Source: an uncultured Reyranella sp. (GTDB lineage: Bacteria; Pseudomonadota; Alphaproteobacteria; Reyranellales; Reyranellaceae). Taken from it: a stretch of DNA of 64,000 bases. The translations under genes and the position numbers were made by a program. The stretch is from positions 1 to 64,000 of the forward strand of contig NZ_CAMFKM010000008.1 of assembly GCF_945957355.1 (NCBI RefSeq). The letters are read 5' to 3'. The notes under the pieces were generated by a model that worked only from the letters and a program-made list of their open reading frames with translations, ran no database searches and was not told where the DNA came from. Shown one piece after another: positions 41,768 through 50,553 of the stretch. Position 1 is the stretch's first letter, and each line of letters begins with the position of its first letter.

Positions 41768-42862
41768 ATGAACTCGGTACGCCGCGTGCTGGCCGAGGCG
41801 CCGTTGTCTTGGTTGCTGCTCGCCGTGCCGATCGCCGCCTGGATGCATCATGCGCGGCCCGATTCGCCACTCCTGGTCTTCGTGCTTGCCTGTGTCGCCA
41901 TCGTTCCGCTGGCCGGCCTGCTGGGCGTGGCGACGGAGAAGCTGGCGGCGCGCTTCGGCGAGGGGATCGGCGGCTTCCTCAACGCCACACTGGGCAACGC
42001 TGCCGAACTCATCATCGCCCTGGTAGCGCTGCGCGCCGGCATGCTCGACGTCGTCAAGGCGTCGCTCACCGGCTCGATCATCGGCAATCTGCTGCTGGTG
42101 CTGGGCGCCGCCTTCCTGGCGGGCGGGCTGCGGCACAAGATCCAGAACTTCGCCACCATCGGTGTACGCACGCAGATCGGCATGATGGCGTTGGCCGCCA
42201 TCGCGATCCTGGTGCCGTCGGTTTTCGCCGCCATCGGCTCGGGCGAGATGGCAAGCCGTTCGGTCCGGTTCAGCGTCGTGGTCTCGGTGGTGCTGCTGGT
42301 CGTGTATGCGCTCAGCCTCCTGTTCCTGCTGCGTACCCACGCCGATCTCTTCCGTGGGGAGGCACCGGCAGTCGAAGGGGAGCATCACGGAATGCCATGG
42401 CCCCTGTCGCTCACGGTCGGCGTCATGGCCGCCGTCACGCTGCTGATCGTCTGGATGAGCGAGATTCTGGTCGGCACGGTCGAGCATGCCTCCGCCGCGC
42501 TGGGACTCTCCAACCTGTTCGTCGGTGTCGTAGTGGTTGCGGTGGTCGGCAACGCGGCGGAGCACAGTACCGCGGTGCTGGTTGCCATGCGCAATCGCAT
42601 GGAGATGGCGGTCGGCATCGCCATCGGCAGCAGCACGCAGATCGCCCTGTTCGTCGCACCTCTTCTGGTGCTGCTCAGCCTCGTGGTGGCCCCCGAGCCG
42701 CTCACCCTGGCTTTCTCCGGCGTCGAAGTGTTCCTGGTGCTGGCTGCCACCTTCGTCGCCTCGATCTTGCTCCTGGATGGCAAGTCCACATGGTTCATCG
42801 GCGTGCAGCTCATCGCCGTCTATGTGGTCATGGCAATCACCGTGTTCGCGATTCCGGCATAG
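41768..42862 (+). CDS. Ca2+/H+ antiporter (CaCA family, CAX/ChaA-like)
   Basis: The 364-residue membrane protein has about eleven helices and the two inverted alpha-repeats of cation/Ca2+ exchangers: [20 protein letters not shown] and [20 protein letters not shown], each with the key glutamate, plus [16 protein letters not shown]. It exports Ca2+ (or Na+/K+ as in ChaA) for protons. ATG 41768 has GGAG upstream. It lies 8 bp before the K+ channel gene. Confidence 0.92.
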   Translation: MNSVRRVLAEAPLSWLLLAVPIAAWMHHARPDSPLLVFVLACVAIVPLAGLLGVATEKLAARFGEGIGGFLNATLGNAAELIIALVALRAGMLDVVKASLTGSIIGNLLLVLGAAFLAGGLRHKIQNFATIGVRTQIGMMALAAIAILVPSVFAAIGSGEMASRSVRFSVVVSVVLLVVYALSLLFLLRTHADLFRGEAPAVEGEHHGMPWPLSLTVGVMAAVTLLIVWMSEILVGTVEHASAALGLSNLFVGVVVVAVVGNAAEHSTAVLVAMRNRMEMAVGIAIGSSTQIALFVAPLLVLLSLVVAPEPLTLAFSGVEVFLVLAATFVASILLLDGKSTWFIGVQLIAVYVVMAITVFAIPA

Positions 42863-42869
42863 TCGGATC

Positions 42870-43316
42870 ATGCTGCTACAGTTCGTCGTGGGAGCGGTCG
42901 CCTCCATCTGCAATATCGTCATCCATGCCCTGGTCATGCTGGTGCTGGTGCGCGTGGCCCAGGGTGCGGCCGCTACCTCCAGGCTGGGGCCGTCATTGGT
43001 GCTGGTCACGATCATGGTCGCGACGGTGTCGGTCCTGATGATGGCGCACGGCCTCGAGGTCCTTGTCTGGGCGGTGACCTACGCGATGGTGGGCGCCGCG
43101 CCTCCCGGATCGGATGTTCTCTACTTCGCCTTCGTGAACTACACGACGCTGGGCTACGGCGACGTGATCCCCGTTCAGCAATGGCGCCTGATCGGACCGA
43201 CGACCGCGATGTGCGGGGTGCTGATGTTCGGCTGGTCGACCGCGGTGATCTTCGACGTTCTGCGCCGGACACTGCTGACCCTTCCGGCGGTTCCATCGGA
43301 CAGGCACGTCCGCTGA
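42870..43316 (+). CDS. Two-pore-helix K+ channel family protein (Ion_trans_2)
   Basis: The 148-residue membrane protein has three to four hydrophobic segments. The K+ selectivity filter is in FAFVNYTTLGYGDVIPVQQW, followed by a final helix. No cytoplasmic RCK/TrkA domain is present, so gating is not by that route. Adjacency to the antiporter suggests joint control of membrane potential and cation balance. Confidence 0.85.
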   Translation: MLLQFVVGAVASICNIVIHALVMLVLVRVAQGAAATSRLGPSLVLVTIMVATVSVLMMAHGLEVLVWAVTYAMVGAAPPGSDVLYFAFVNYTTLGYGDVIPVQQWRLIGPTTAMCGVLMFGWSTAVIFDVLRRTLLTLPAVPSDRHVR

Positions 43317-43404
43317 CAAGTCGTCTCAGGGGCTCCTGAAAGCGGATTGCCATATGTTCGGGGCGCCGCAGGTGGCTTCGTCATGGCTGGTATGTTATGA
43401 TTGC

Positions 43405-44172
43405 ATGGTGCGTAACGGTGCAATTCCCGGCAGGCCGCTCGCGTTCGGCGCGCTGCAACCGCTCAAGATGCCATCGAGCCTGCCCTGCGATTCGTGTATC
43501 GGCAGAACACTCAATCTTTGCAGGCCGCTCGACGACGTCCGGCTTCAGCATCTGCTTTCCCTTGGCGGTATCCGGCACTGGAAAAGACACGAAACGCTCT
43601 TTCGTGCCGGAGATCCCATTGGCGCCTTCTTCAAGATCCGCAAGGGCATCGTCGCGGTCGCGCACACGCTCGATGACGGCCGCCGGCAGATCACGGCCCT
43701 GCGCGCGCCCGGCGATTGCGTCGGCTATCTCGACAGGGACGGCCGCTATGCCTTCGAGGGGCAAGCGCTGACCGACGTGGAAGCGTGTGCCTTTGATCGC
43801 CGAAAATTCGACGCCTACGTCGCTCAGCACCCCGACCTCGCCGCGGCGCTCGTCGAGGCACTCTCGAGCGCGCTGAAGCAATCCGGCATGCTGTCTCTGG
43901 TGTTGGGGCAGCTCCGGTCGACGGAACGGGTGGCGCACTTTCTGGCGGAGATCAGCGCGCTCTATGCCGAGCGGCATGTCTCCTTCGCCCAGCCGCTGAC
44001 GCTGCATATGGGCCGGAACGAGATCGCCGACTATCTCGGCCTGACGATCGAAACGGTGAGCCGCTCCATCGGCAAGCTGAAGAGCCGCAATATCATCGCC
44101 TTGGTCGAGAGCGGCGAAGTCGTGATCCTGGACTTCGAGCGCCTTCGCGACGCCGGCAAGGTGACGGGGTAG
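43405..44172 (+). CDS. fnr: FNR-type oxygen-sensing transcription regulator
   Basis: The protein is about 255 residues from this start (an ATG at 43354 would give 272). N-terminal Cys28, Cys31 and Cys39 (CDSCIGRTLNLC) plus Cys128 (QALTDVEACAFDRRKF, aligned with Cys122 of E. coli FNR) give the four ligands of an oxygen-labile [4Fe-4S] cluster. The cyclic-nucleotide-type barrel is followed by a helix-turn-helix with recognition helix ETVSR (216-220), the residues that read TTGAT. Four matching boxes lie within 4 kb. No box was seen in front of its own gene. Confidence 0.92.
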   Translation: MVRNGAIPGRPLAFGALQPLKMPSSLPCDSCIGRTLNLCRPLDDVRLQHLLSLGGIRHWKRHETLFRAGDPIGAFFKIRKGIVAVAHTLDDGRRQITALRAPGDCVGYLDRDGRYAFEGQALTDVEACAFDRRKFDAYVAQHPDLAAALVEALSSALKQSGMLSLVLGQLRSTERVAHFLAEISALYAERHVSFAQPLTLHMGRNEIADYLGLTIETVSRSIGKLKSRNIIALVESGEVVILDFERLRDAGKVTG

Positions 44173-44208
44173 TACCGTGGAAGGGGCTTCATGACCTGCC
44201 CCGATGGT

Positions 44209-44222
44209 TTGATATCGATCAA
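44209..44222. promoter_or_regulatory. FNR/FixK-type box 3 (perfect consensus)
   Basis: TTGAT-ATCG-ATCAA is a perfect palindromic match. It lies about 105 bp before the start of the Tat-exported protein gene and about 40 bp after the fnr stop. Confidence 0.8.
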
Positions 44223-44327
44223 TGACAGGCATGGCTCGGCGGCCGAGGCTTGCTACCATGGTACGTGGATCCCTTGCCCAGGCAGGCTGGGGAGCGGCCG
44301 TAATTCAAACCGAGGGGGAGACCGACA

Positions 44328-44963
44328 ATGACGTATTCATCCCGCCGCAATGCCTTGAAGCTGCTGGCCGGAGGCGCTCTCGCCGCTGGCGGTATCGCAA
44401 CGCTTGCCACGACGGCCTCGGCGCAGGAATTCGTGGTCACCAACAACTACCAGAACTTCAAGCGCGGCAAGATCGACGGGCTCCATCCCGATCGTCGCAT
44501 CCTCAACATCACCTGGGAGGACATGGGCCGCATCAAGATGCGGGCGGCCGACCTGGTCACCAACTACCCGTCGCTGCGGGAAGGCATGATCGTCGACTGC
44601 AACTATTTCGACCATATCGACGTGTTGATCGCCAAGAAATCGCCGCAGACGGACGCCCAGGCCAAGGCCCTGATCGACAAGGGGGCGCAGTTGACCGGTA
44701 TTCCCGGGGCGCGCGAGCCGATCCGCATGTGGAGCATGTCCGGCATGGTCACCAAGGTGACCCCGGAAAATGGCGGCCTTTGGCTGATCAATGCGTCGAA
44801 CGGTAAGCCGGAAGAGCCGTCTCCCAACAGCGGCGAGGTCATCACCATGCCGCAGGTTCTGACTGCGGCCGGCAAGCAGTCGCTGGCCTCTCTGAAGCCC
44901 GGCGACGTCGTCAATACCGTCTGGACGCACCAGACGGCGATCGCCGTGAAGATCATCCGCTAG
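44328..44963 (+). CDS. Tat-exported protein of unknown function
   Basis: The 211-residue product has a twin-arginine signal (SSRRNALKLLAGGALAAGG, cleavage after ASA). Its mature part is about 180 residues, beta-rich, with repeated short strands (IVDCNYFDHIDVLIAKK, SLKPGDVVNTVWTHQTAIAV). I do not recognise the family. Tat export suggests folding in the cytoplasm, perhaps with a cofactor. A perfect FNR box upstream and a terminator downstream make it a single-gene low-oxygen unit. Confidence 0.7.
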   Translation: MTYSSRRNALKLLAGGALAAGGIATLATTASAQEFVVTNNYQNFKRGKIDGLHPDRRILNITWEDMGRIKMRAADLVTNYPSLREGMIVDCNYFDHIDVLIAKKSPQTDAQAKALIDKGAQLTGIPGAREPIRMWSMSGMVTKVTPENGGLWLINASNGKPEEPSPNSGEVITMPQVLTAAGKQSLASLKPGDVVNTVWTHQTAIAVKIIR

Positions 44964-45000
44964 GGCGGCAGTCGCCGGTTCCGGCGACAGGACCAGTGAT

Positions 45001-45037
45001 GCCGGACGTTGCCGATCATGCAGCGTCCGGCTTTTTT
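45001..45037 (+). terminator. Rho-independent terminator
   Basis: The stem GCCGGACG / CGTCCGGC (8 bp) with a 15-base loop is followed by six T. It lies after the Tat-exported gene, preceded by a small GC hairpin at 44971-44988. Confidence 0.85.
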
Positions 45038-45060
45038 GTGCCCGCATGCCATGGCCTTGC

Positions 45061-45074
45061 TTGACCAAAATCAA
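45061..45074. promoter_or_regulatory. FNR/FixK-type box 4
   Basis: TTGAC-CAAA-ATCAA is one base from consensus, 54 bp before the ppk2 start. Confidence 0.7.
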
Positions 45075-45127
45075 AGGCCCGGGGGTGGATCGAGGGTAGC
45101 GTGCCGTTCATGCTCACCGAGGTGCAC

Positions 45128-45940
45128 ATGCCAAAGAAGAGCGGTCACGGCGCCGGTCCCGAAAAGCTCAAGCGCAAGGTCTACGAGAAGGAACTGCGCG
45201 AGCTGCAGGTCGAACTCTGCCGACTGCAGGACTGGATCAAGGTCTCCGGCGAGCGTGTGGTCATCGTGCTGGAAGGCCGCGATGCGGCGGGCAAGGGCGG
45301 CGCGATCAAGGCCCTGACCGAGCGTGTCAGCCCCCGCGTGTTCCGGGTCGTCGCGTTGCCGGCACCATCCGACCGCGACAAGACCCAGATGTACATCCAG
45401 CGCTACGTCGAGAGGTTCCCGGCGGGCGGCGAGATCGTGATCTTCGATCGCAGCTGGTACAACCGCGCCGGCGTCGAGTACGTGATGGGCTTCTGTACAC
45501 CCGAGCAGCACCGGCGCTTCCTCGACATCTGTCCGGTCTTCGAGAAATTCGTGATCGATGGCGGCCTGCGTCTCATCAAGATCTGGCTCGAGGTCGGGCA
45601 GGAGGAGCAGGACCGCCGTTTCAAGGCACGGATCGAAGATCCCGTGCGACAGTGGAAGCTGAGTCCGATGGATATCGAGTCCTATTCGCGCTGGTACGAT
45701 TACTCAAAGGCGCGCGACCTCATGTTCCAGCATACCGATACCGAGCACGCGCCCTGGCACATCGTCCATTCCGACGACAAGAAGCGCGCCCGCCTGAACG
45801 TGATCGCGCATATCCTGTCGCAGATTCCCTACAAGAAGGTGGATCGCGCCAAGGTCAAGCTGCCGTCGCGTTCCAGCAAACGAGCGTATGACGACCAGTC
45901 TTCGATTGCCGGTCGACGCTACGTCGCGGAAAAATTCTAG
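45128..45940 (+). CDS. ppk2: Polyphosphate kinase 2 family protein
   Basis: The 270-residue class I PPK2 has Walker A GRDAAGKGG (residues 50-58) and Walker B/lid FDRSWYNRAGVEYVMGFC (106-123). The C-terminal part includes LSPMDIESYSRWYDYSKARD. These enzymes move phosphate between polyphosphate and nucleotides (ADP/GDP or AMP). GAGG precedes ATG 45128; GTG 45101 and ATG 45110 are alternative starts. The FNR box implies use as an ATP reserve at low oxygen. Confidence 0.94.
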   Translation: MPKKSGHGAGPEKLKRKVYEKELRELQVELCRLQDWIKVSGERVVIVLEGRDAAGKGGAIKALTERVSPRVFRVVALPAPSDRDKTQMYIQRYVERFPAGGEIVIFDRSWYNRAGVEYVMGFCTPEQHRRFLDICPVFEKFVIDGGLRLIKIWLEVGQEEQDRRFKARIEDPVRQWKLSPMDIESYSRWYDYSKARDLMFQHTDTEHAPWHIVHSDDKKRARLNVIAHILSQIPYKKVDRAKVKLPSRSSKRAYDDQSSIAGRRYVAEKF

Positions 45941-45974
45941 GCGCAACGCCTCGTCCCCTTTCAAGGAGAGCAGA

Positions 45975-46412
45975 ATGTCCAAACTGATGAGCGTCAAGGA
46001 ACTACATGTGAAGATGGCCGAGGCGGAAGGTGCCAAGGCTTCAGCGGCCCTGAAGGCGCACGAGGCGGCCGAGGCGGAGAAGAAGGCCTTCATCGATCAT
46101 CTCCTGGCGCCGTCGGGCCTGACCGATGCGCAGGTCAGCGAGAAGGCCTCGATCATCATCGAGCGCGCGATGGCGAACGGCCTGACCTCGGTCCAGGTGC
46201 TTCGCTTTCCCAACCACATCTGCACCGACGGCGGCCGGGCGATCAATCAGGTCGAGGATGGATGGGAGAAGACTCTCACCGGCATTCCCAAGGAGATCTA
46301 CGAGTACTGGAAGCGGCAGCTGCGCCCGCTCGGCTACCACATCCGCTATCACATCGTTGACTATCCGGGTGGCATGCCGGGCGACGTGGCGATTACCTTG
46401 AGCTGGGGCTGA
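45975..46412 (+). CDS. Conserved-looking cytoplasmic protein of unknown function
   Basis: The 145-residue protein has a helical Ala/Glu/Lys-rich first third (coiled-coil-like, residues 8-45). A compact domain follows with VQVLRFPNHICTDGGRAINQ, EIYEYWKRQLRPLGYHIRYH and a DYPGGMPGDVAITLSWG ending. The family is not recognised by name. AAGGAGA lies before the ATG, 34 bp after ppk2, so it is probably co-transcribed with that gene under FNR. Confidence 0.7.
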   Translation: MSKLMSVKELHVKMAEAEGAKASAALKAHEAAEAEKKAFIDHLLAPSGLTDAQVSEKASIIIERAMANGLTSVQVLRFPNHICTDGGRAINQVEDGWEKTLTGIPKEIYEYWKRQLRPLGYHIRYHIVDYPGGMPGDVAITLSWG

Positions 46413-46433
46413 CCGCCGGGAGAGAGGCATTTC

Positions 46434-46820
46434 ATGCAATCGCGCAGAGTCGTCGTCGCCGCGTTCCTCACGTTGCTCAGTCCGGCCGGTCTTGCTCAGC
46501 CTTCAGCATCGGCCTTCGTTGGAACATGGAAAGGCGACGTTCCCGGGATTGGCGAGGCGACCCTCATTATCAGCGCCGTTGGAGGCAATGGTCGCGTCGA
46601 GGGCCGGATGGAATTCGCCCTCCAGGGCTTCGTTTCCACGTTCGCCGATAGAGCCGATTCGGTGAAGCGCACGAACCAGGGCACTGTCGTCGACGGGACG
46701 CTCACCATCGAGGCGGCGCTGGGGGGACGATACCTCCTGCGCCGTACGGCCGAGGGTCTGAGCGGCAGGTACATCCGCGGCACGACCTTGGATGTCCCGG
46801 TGACATTGCGGAAATCCTGA
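46434..46820 (+). CDS. Small exported beta-rich protein of unknown function
   Basis: The 128-residue product has a signal peptide (cleavage near GLAQ). Its mature part contains FVGTWKGDVPGIGEATLIIS, a pattern seen in lipocalin-like or calycin-type small exported proteins. No specific family is assigned. It ends 9 bp from the convergent autotransporter gene. Confidence 0.6.
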   Translation: MQSRRVVVAAFLTLLSPAGLAQPSASAFVGTWKGDVPGIGEATLIISAVGGNGRVEGRMEFALQGFVSTFADRADSVKRTNQGTVVDGTLTIEAALGGRYLLRRTAEGLSGRYIRGTTLDVPVTLRKS

Positions 46821-46829
46821 CGAACAGGG

Positions 46830-49800
46830 TCACCACAGCATGCGGATGCCGGCGGTGAGCGCGTGGCTGGACGTCTGGCTGGAGACGTCGCCTTCGTAGC
46901 GGAGATAGGCCGACGTCGCGTCGGCGATTGCTGTGTTGGCGGCGATGCCGAGTATGACGCTGTCGCGTTGTGGCGCGGCGCCGAACGTCGTGAAGGGCGA
47001 GGCGGGGGCGCCGATGAACGAGGCCGTGACCGGGCGCGCCGTATCGGCGAACTCGTGGCCCCAGCCCAGTCGGAACTGCATCGCAAGCTTGTCGCGCCAG
47101 CCGAGGTCCATGGCGCCGCCAAGCTGGGCGCCGAACACAGTGCGCAGCGAACTGGTGGTCTGTGCCGCGACGCTGAGGCCGAGCGCGCCGGCGCCGGTTT
47201 CGGTGAAGGCGTTCTGGGTAGCCGTGGCGGCCTGCAGGCGGGCGAACGGCGTGACGACGGCCTGGGCCAGGCCGCCAATATCGAAGCGATAGCCGGTCTC
47301 CAGCTGGCCGAATACCTGGTTGACGCCGGTGCGGCCCTGGGCGGTTGCGGCGGGGATGCCGGGAAGGGCGATCTGACGGGTCATCTGGTTGTCGGAGTAG
47401 GCATAGGCGGCGAGCGCGTCGACGTATACGGGGCCGCGCGCGTAGCTGCCGTAGAGTCCAGCCTGCACGGTGCCGGTGGTGCCCTGGCCCTGGAAGCCCT
47501 GGACCCACTGGGTGCCGCCGCTGTAGCCGAGGGTGACGCCGAGCAGGAAGTCGGGCGAGAGCTTGCGGTCGATGCCGGCGGCGAAGCCGCCGAGATTGTA
47601 GGTGAGGGTGCCGGCATTCGTCGTGCCGAGGATGGTGCCGAGGCCACCGACCGCCCCGCCCCAGGCGCCCCACAGGGCGGGCGTGACGCTGTCGCAGGCG
47701 ACGTCGCAAGCCTCGGCCAGGGCCACGCGGTTGCCGCCGCCGGTGGCGCCGCCGGCCTGGCCCGCGAAGTTGCTCATGAAGAGCTGCGCGCCCGCCACGC
47801 CTACCGAAGAGAAGGCGGAGTAGTTCTGGCCGCTTAGCGCATTGAGGGCGGCGCTGCCGGCGCTTGGCGGCAGGGTGGTGAGGGCGGCGATGGCGCTGCC
47901 GAACGAGCCGGTCGCGCTGGTTGCAGTGGCGTCGAGCGTGGCACCGACGGCCGCCTGGTTGGGTGTCTGGGCGCCGCGGGTGAAGCTGCGCGCGACGGTG
48001 AGGTAGGCGTTGCTGGCATCGTAGCTCAGCGAGGGGAACAGGAAGGCGTAGTTGCCCGTGGCGCCGGCAAAGGCACCGGTGACGCCGCCGGCGGCGTTGA
48101 GGATCGTGTAGGTCCGCTGCGCGGCGTAGGAGCCGGGGTCGGCAATGAAGTTCACGGTGCCGCCCAGCACGGCCATGCCGGTGACGTTCACGCGGTCGGC
48201 CTGGCCCTGGTTGTTGAGCTCGACCTGATAGGTGGCACCTGTCGCCTGGGTGAGGTTGCCCGTGACGGACAGCGTGCCGATCGAGTTGCCGGGGGCCAGC
48301 ATGCCGCGGTTGGTCACGCTGCCGAAGATCGTGCCGGCGCCGCCCAGGCTGCCGCCGAGACCGACCGTGACGTCGCTGGTGATGCTGCCGTTGACCGCGA
48401 GCCGGCCCTTCGTGACCGTGGTCGGGCCGGTATAGGTGTTGACGCCCGTCAGGGTCAGCACGCCCGTCCCTTGCATCGAGAGGCCGCCGCTGCCGGTGAG
48501 GACGGACGCGAGCGTCGTGGCGGCGGACTCAGTGACGGTGAGCGTCCCGGCGCCCAGCGAGATCGTGCCGCCGGCTCCCTGGAGCAGGCCGACGCTGACA
48601 TCGTTGCCGTTCAGATCGAAGGTGCCGCCATTGACGACGAGCGCGCCGAAGGGCGACAGGGACGCGCCGGCCGCGAGACGCAGGGTCCCTTCGTTGACGA
48701 CGGTACCGCCGGGGTAGCTGTTGGCGCCCGACAGTGTCAGGATCCCCAGGCCCGTCTTGGTCAGGCCGCCCAGTCCGGTAACCGCCGTGTCGAAAGTGAC
48801 ATTGAAGGCATCAGTATCCACGATGCCGCCACCCACACCCATCGTGACGGCGCGCGGTGTCGTGAAGGAGCCGGTCGCCAGCAGCGTGCCGCCCGCCAAC
48901 GCGAGCCCGCCCGAGGGGTTGCCCAGCCGGCTATCTGCATCGATGGCCAGGGTACCGCCGCCGGTGACGGTCGTCCCACCATAGTAGCTGTTCGCCGCGG
49001 TCAGGTTGACCTGTCCGCCCGAGATCGTGAGGCCACCGGTGCCGAATATCTCGCCCGAGAACGTGCCGGTGCCGCTCTGCTGCAGCACCGTCGGCCCCAT
49101 CAGGAAAGTGCGCATGGTGGAGAGAAAACTGTTGGGCAATTCCACCAGGCCGGCGAGTGCGACGCCCGGGCTCGAGGTGCCGCCCGTCGTGTTGCCGGTC
49201 CAGTAGTAGCCGACATAGCCGTTGGCGGCATCGTAGAGATAGTCGAAGCCGGCGTAGAACTCGCGGCCGGTGTTGACGTAGGTGCCGGAGGCGACATTGT
49301 CCGGACGTACGGTGCACGGCGTGGTCGACGGAGCCAGATCGGTCGGACAGGTCGCCGATGGATGTTCCACGGCGGAGATTCCGTACGATGCGAAGTTGCC
49401 GGGAAAGCTGATGTCGACCTTGGTGCCGGCCCTCGCCCAGTTGTGGGTGTTCATTCCCGAGCCGGGCAGGGGCGTCACGTACATGTAGTCGATACCGGTG
49501 TCTTGCAGGATCGTGCCGGGCGTGGCCTTGCTGCCGTCCCCGCCCTCCGGGGGTGTCACCTTCACGGTCATGCTCGTGATTCCCCAATCGGTATCGGTCG
49601 GGTTCCTCCCAAGCTTTACGAAGGCAAACTGGTTGTTCGGCGTCGAATCACTGTTGGGGATGCCGAGGACGACTTCGCCGTTTCGGATGACATAGCCCTT
49701 GCGCACGAGGTCGACCGAGCCTGACTTAACCCAGGTCAGGTTGAGCAATGGATTGTGGCTGGGCGTCATCTGTACGGGATTGACTGAAGCGCCATTGGTG

Positions 49801-50267
49801 CGGTCGAAGCCGACGCCCATGTAGAGGACATCCTGCGCGGACTCATCGCTAACGTAGAGGACGGGAACCTGCGTCGTGGCGACCTTGGTCTTGCCGGCGG
49901 CATCGTAGAGGTCGACCGAGACATTGTAGTAGGTGCCGGTATGGGCGACGCCGCTGCTGTCGTAGGCCTGGCTGCCCGGTCCGATCGGCGTCAGTCCGGT
50001 TGGATCGAAGTGCTTCGAGCCGACGACGATACCGCTGGAGCCGGTGTCCATGATGGCCGCTCCCATTCGGGCCGTTCCGATCTGGATGTTGATCTTGGCG
50101 GCTTGCCGGGAGTCCATGGCCTTGTCGTCGGCGAATCCGATCACCTGGGTGACATTGGGGCCGCTGTACATGTTCCATCCGGACGGAGGTTCCGCCCGGG
50201 CCGGCATGTGGCCCGCGGTGACAAGGAGGAGGGTCAAGCCGATCAGGGGGACTTTTTGCTGCGTCAT
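46830..50267 (-). CDS. Autotransporter with N-terminal pepsin-like aspartic peptidase domain
   Basis: The 1145-residue protein has a signal peptide (1-25). Residues of about 35-385 carry both active-site motifs of a pepsin-type peptidase: Asp74-Thr-Gly in AAIMDTGSSGIVVGSKHF and Asp256-Thr-Gly in GTILQDTGIDYMYVTPL. Between them lie DVLYMGVGFDR and NGEVVLGIPN, which resemble pepsin core strands. Cys307 and Cys318 may form a disulfide. Three PATR-type passenger repeats follow (about 412-625, e.g. GTGVLTLTGVNTYTGPTTV), then an autotransporter beta-barrel (about 870-1145) ending AGIRMLW. The barrel should sit in the outer membrane and display the peptidase. The second motif has Ile where Ser/Thr is usual, so activity is unproven. 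Confidence 0.88.
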   Translation of the reverse strand: MTQQKVPLIGLTLLLVTAGHMPARAEPPSGWNMYSGPNVTQVIGFADDKAMDSRQAAKINIQIGTARMGAAIMDTGSSGIVVGSKHFDPTGLTPIGPGSQAYDSSGVAHTGTYYNVSVDLYDAAGKTKVATTQVPVLYVSDESAQDVLYMGVGFDRTNGASVNPVQMTPSHNPLLNLTWVKSGSVDLVRKGYVIRNGEVVLGIPNSDSTPNNQFAFVKLGRNPTDTDWGITSMTVKVTPPEGGDGSKATPGTILQDTGIDYMYVTPLPGSGMNTHNWARAGTKVDISFPGNFASYGISAVEHPSATCPTDLAPSTTPCTVRPDNVASGTYVNTGREFYAGFDYLYDAANGYVGYYWTGNTTGGTSSPGVALAGLVELPNSFLSTMRTFLMGPTVLQQSGTGTFSGEIFGTGGLTISGGQVNLTAANSYYGGTTVTGGGTLAIDADSRLGNPSGGLALAGGTLLATGSFTTPRAVTMGVGGGIVDTDAFNVTFDTAVTGLGGLTKTGLGILTLSGANSYPGGTVVNEGTLRLAAGASLSPFGALVVNGGTFDLNGNDVSVGLLQGAGGTISLGAGTLTVTESAATTLASVLTGSGGLSMQGTGVLTLTGVNTYTGPTTVTKGRLAVNGSITSDVTVGLGGSLGGAGTIFGSVTNRGMLAPGNSIGTLSVTGNLTQATGATYQVELNNQGQADRVNVTGMAVLGGTVNFIADPGSYAAQRTYTILNAAGGVTGAFAGATGNYAFLFPSLSYDASNAYLTVARSFTRGAQTPNQAAVGATLDATATSATGSFGSAIAALTTLPPSAGSAALNALSGQNYSAFSSVGVAGAQLFMSNFAGQAGGATGGGNRVALAEACDVACDSVTPALWGAWGGAVGGLGTILGTTNAGTLTYNLGGFAAGIDRKLSPDFLLGVTLGYSGGTQWVQGFQGQGTTGTVQAGLYGSYARGPVYVDALAAYAYSDNQMTRQIALPGIPAATAQGRTGVNQVFGQLETGYRFDIGGLAQAVVTPFARLQAATATQNAFTETGAGALGLSVAAQTTSSLRTVFGAQLGGAMDLGWRDKLAMQFRLGWGHEFADTARPVTASFIGAPASPFTTFGAAPQRDSVILGIAANTAIADATSAYLRYEGDVSSQTSSHALTAGIRMLW

Positions 50268-50553
50268 GACGGGGTGCTATCTCGGTTCGACTGCTTTGAT
50301 GACCAGCGCCGCCCCATGATCGTTCGTCCAGGTGCCGGTCACCGAGGGCGGTTGAGCCACTGCCTGTTGTGTCGCGGCGTAAAGTGCTGCCAGTGAATGT
50401 CCGAGGATCGACGCGAGGCGCGGGCTCATTTACGGTCCGGAAGGTTGCCGGCTCCCAATGCACCGCAAGTCGTTCCGTCATTCCAGTGAAAACCAGCGCG
50501 CCAATGTCCCCTTCCTGCCAATTCCGCGATAATCGATCGGCGCAGCGGCGAAC

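Noticed and set aside
48200..49100. Repeated DNA in the autotransporter gene as a tandem-repeat locus
   Set aside because: The repetition is at protein level (PATR passenger repeats) with diverged DNA, as normal for the family.
50268..50553. Possible gene in the 286-bp gap between the autotransporter and MFS genes
   Set aside because: Short frames only, without ribosome sites or similarity; probably the divergent promoter region.
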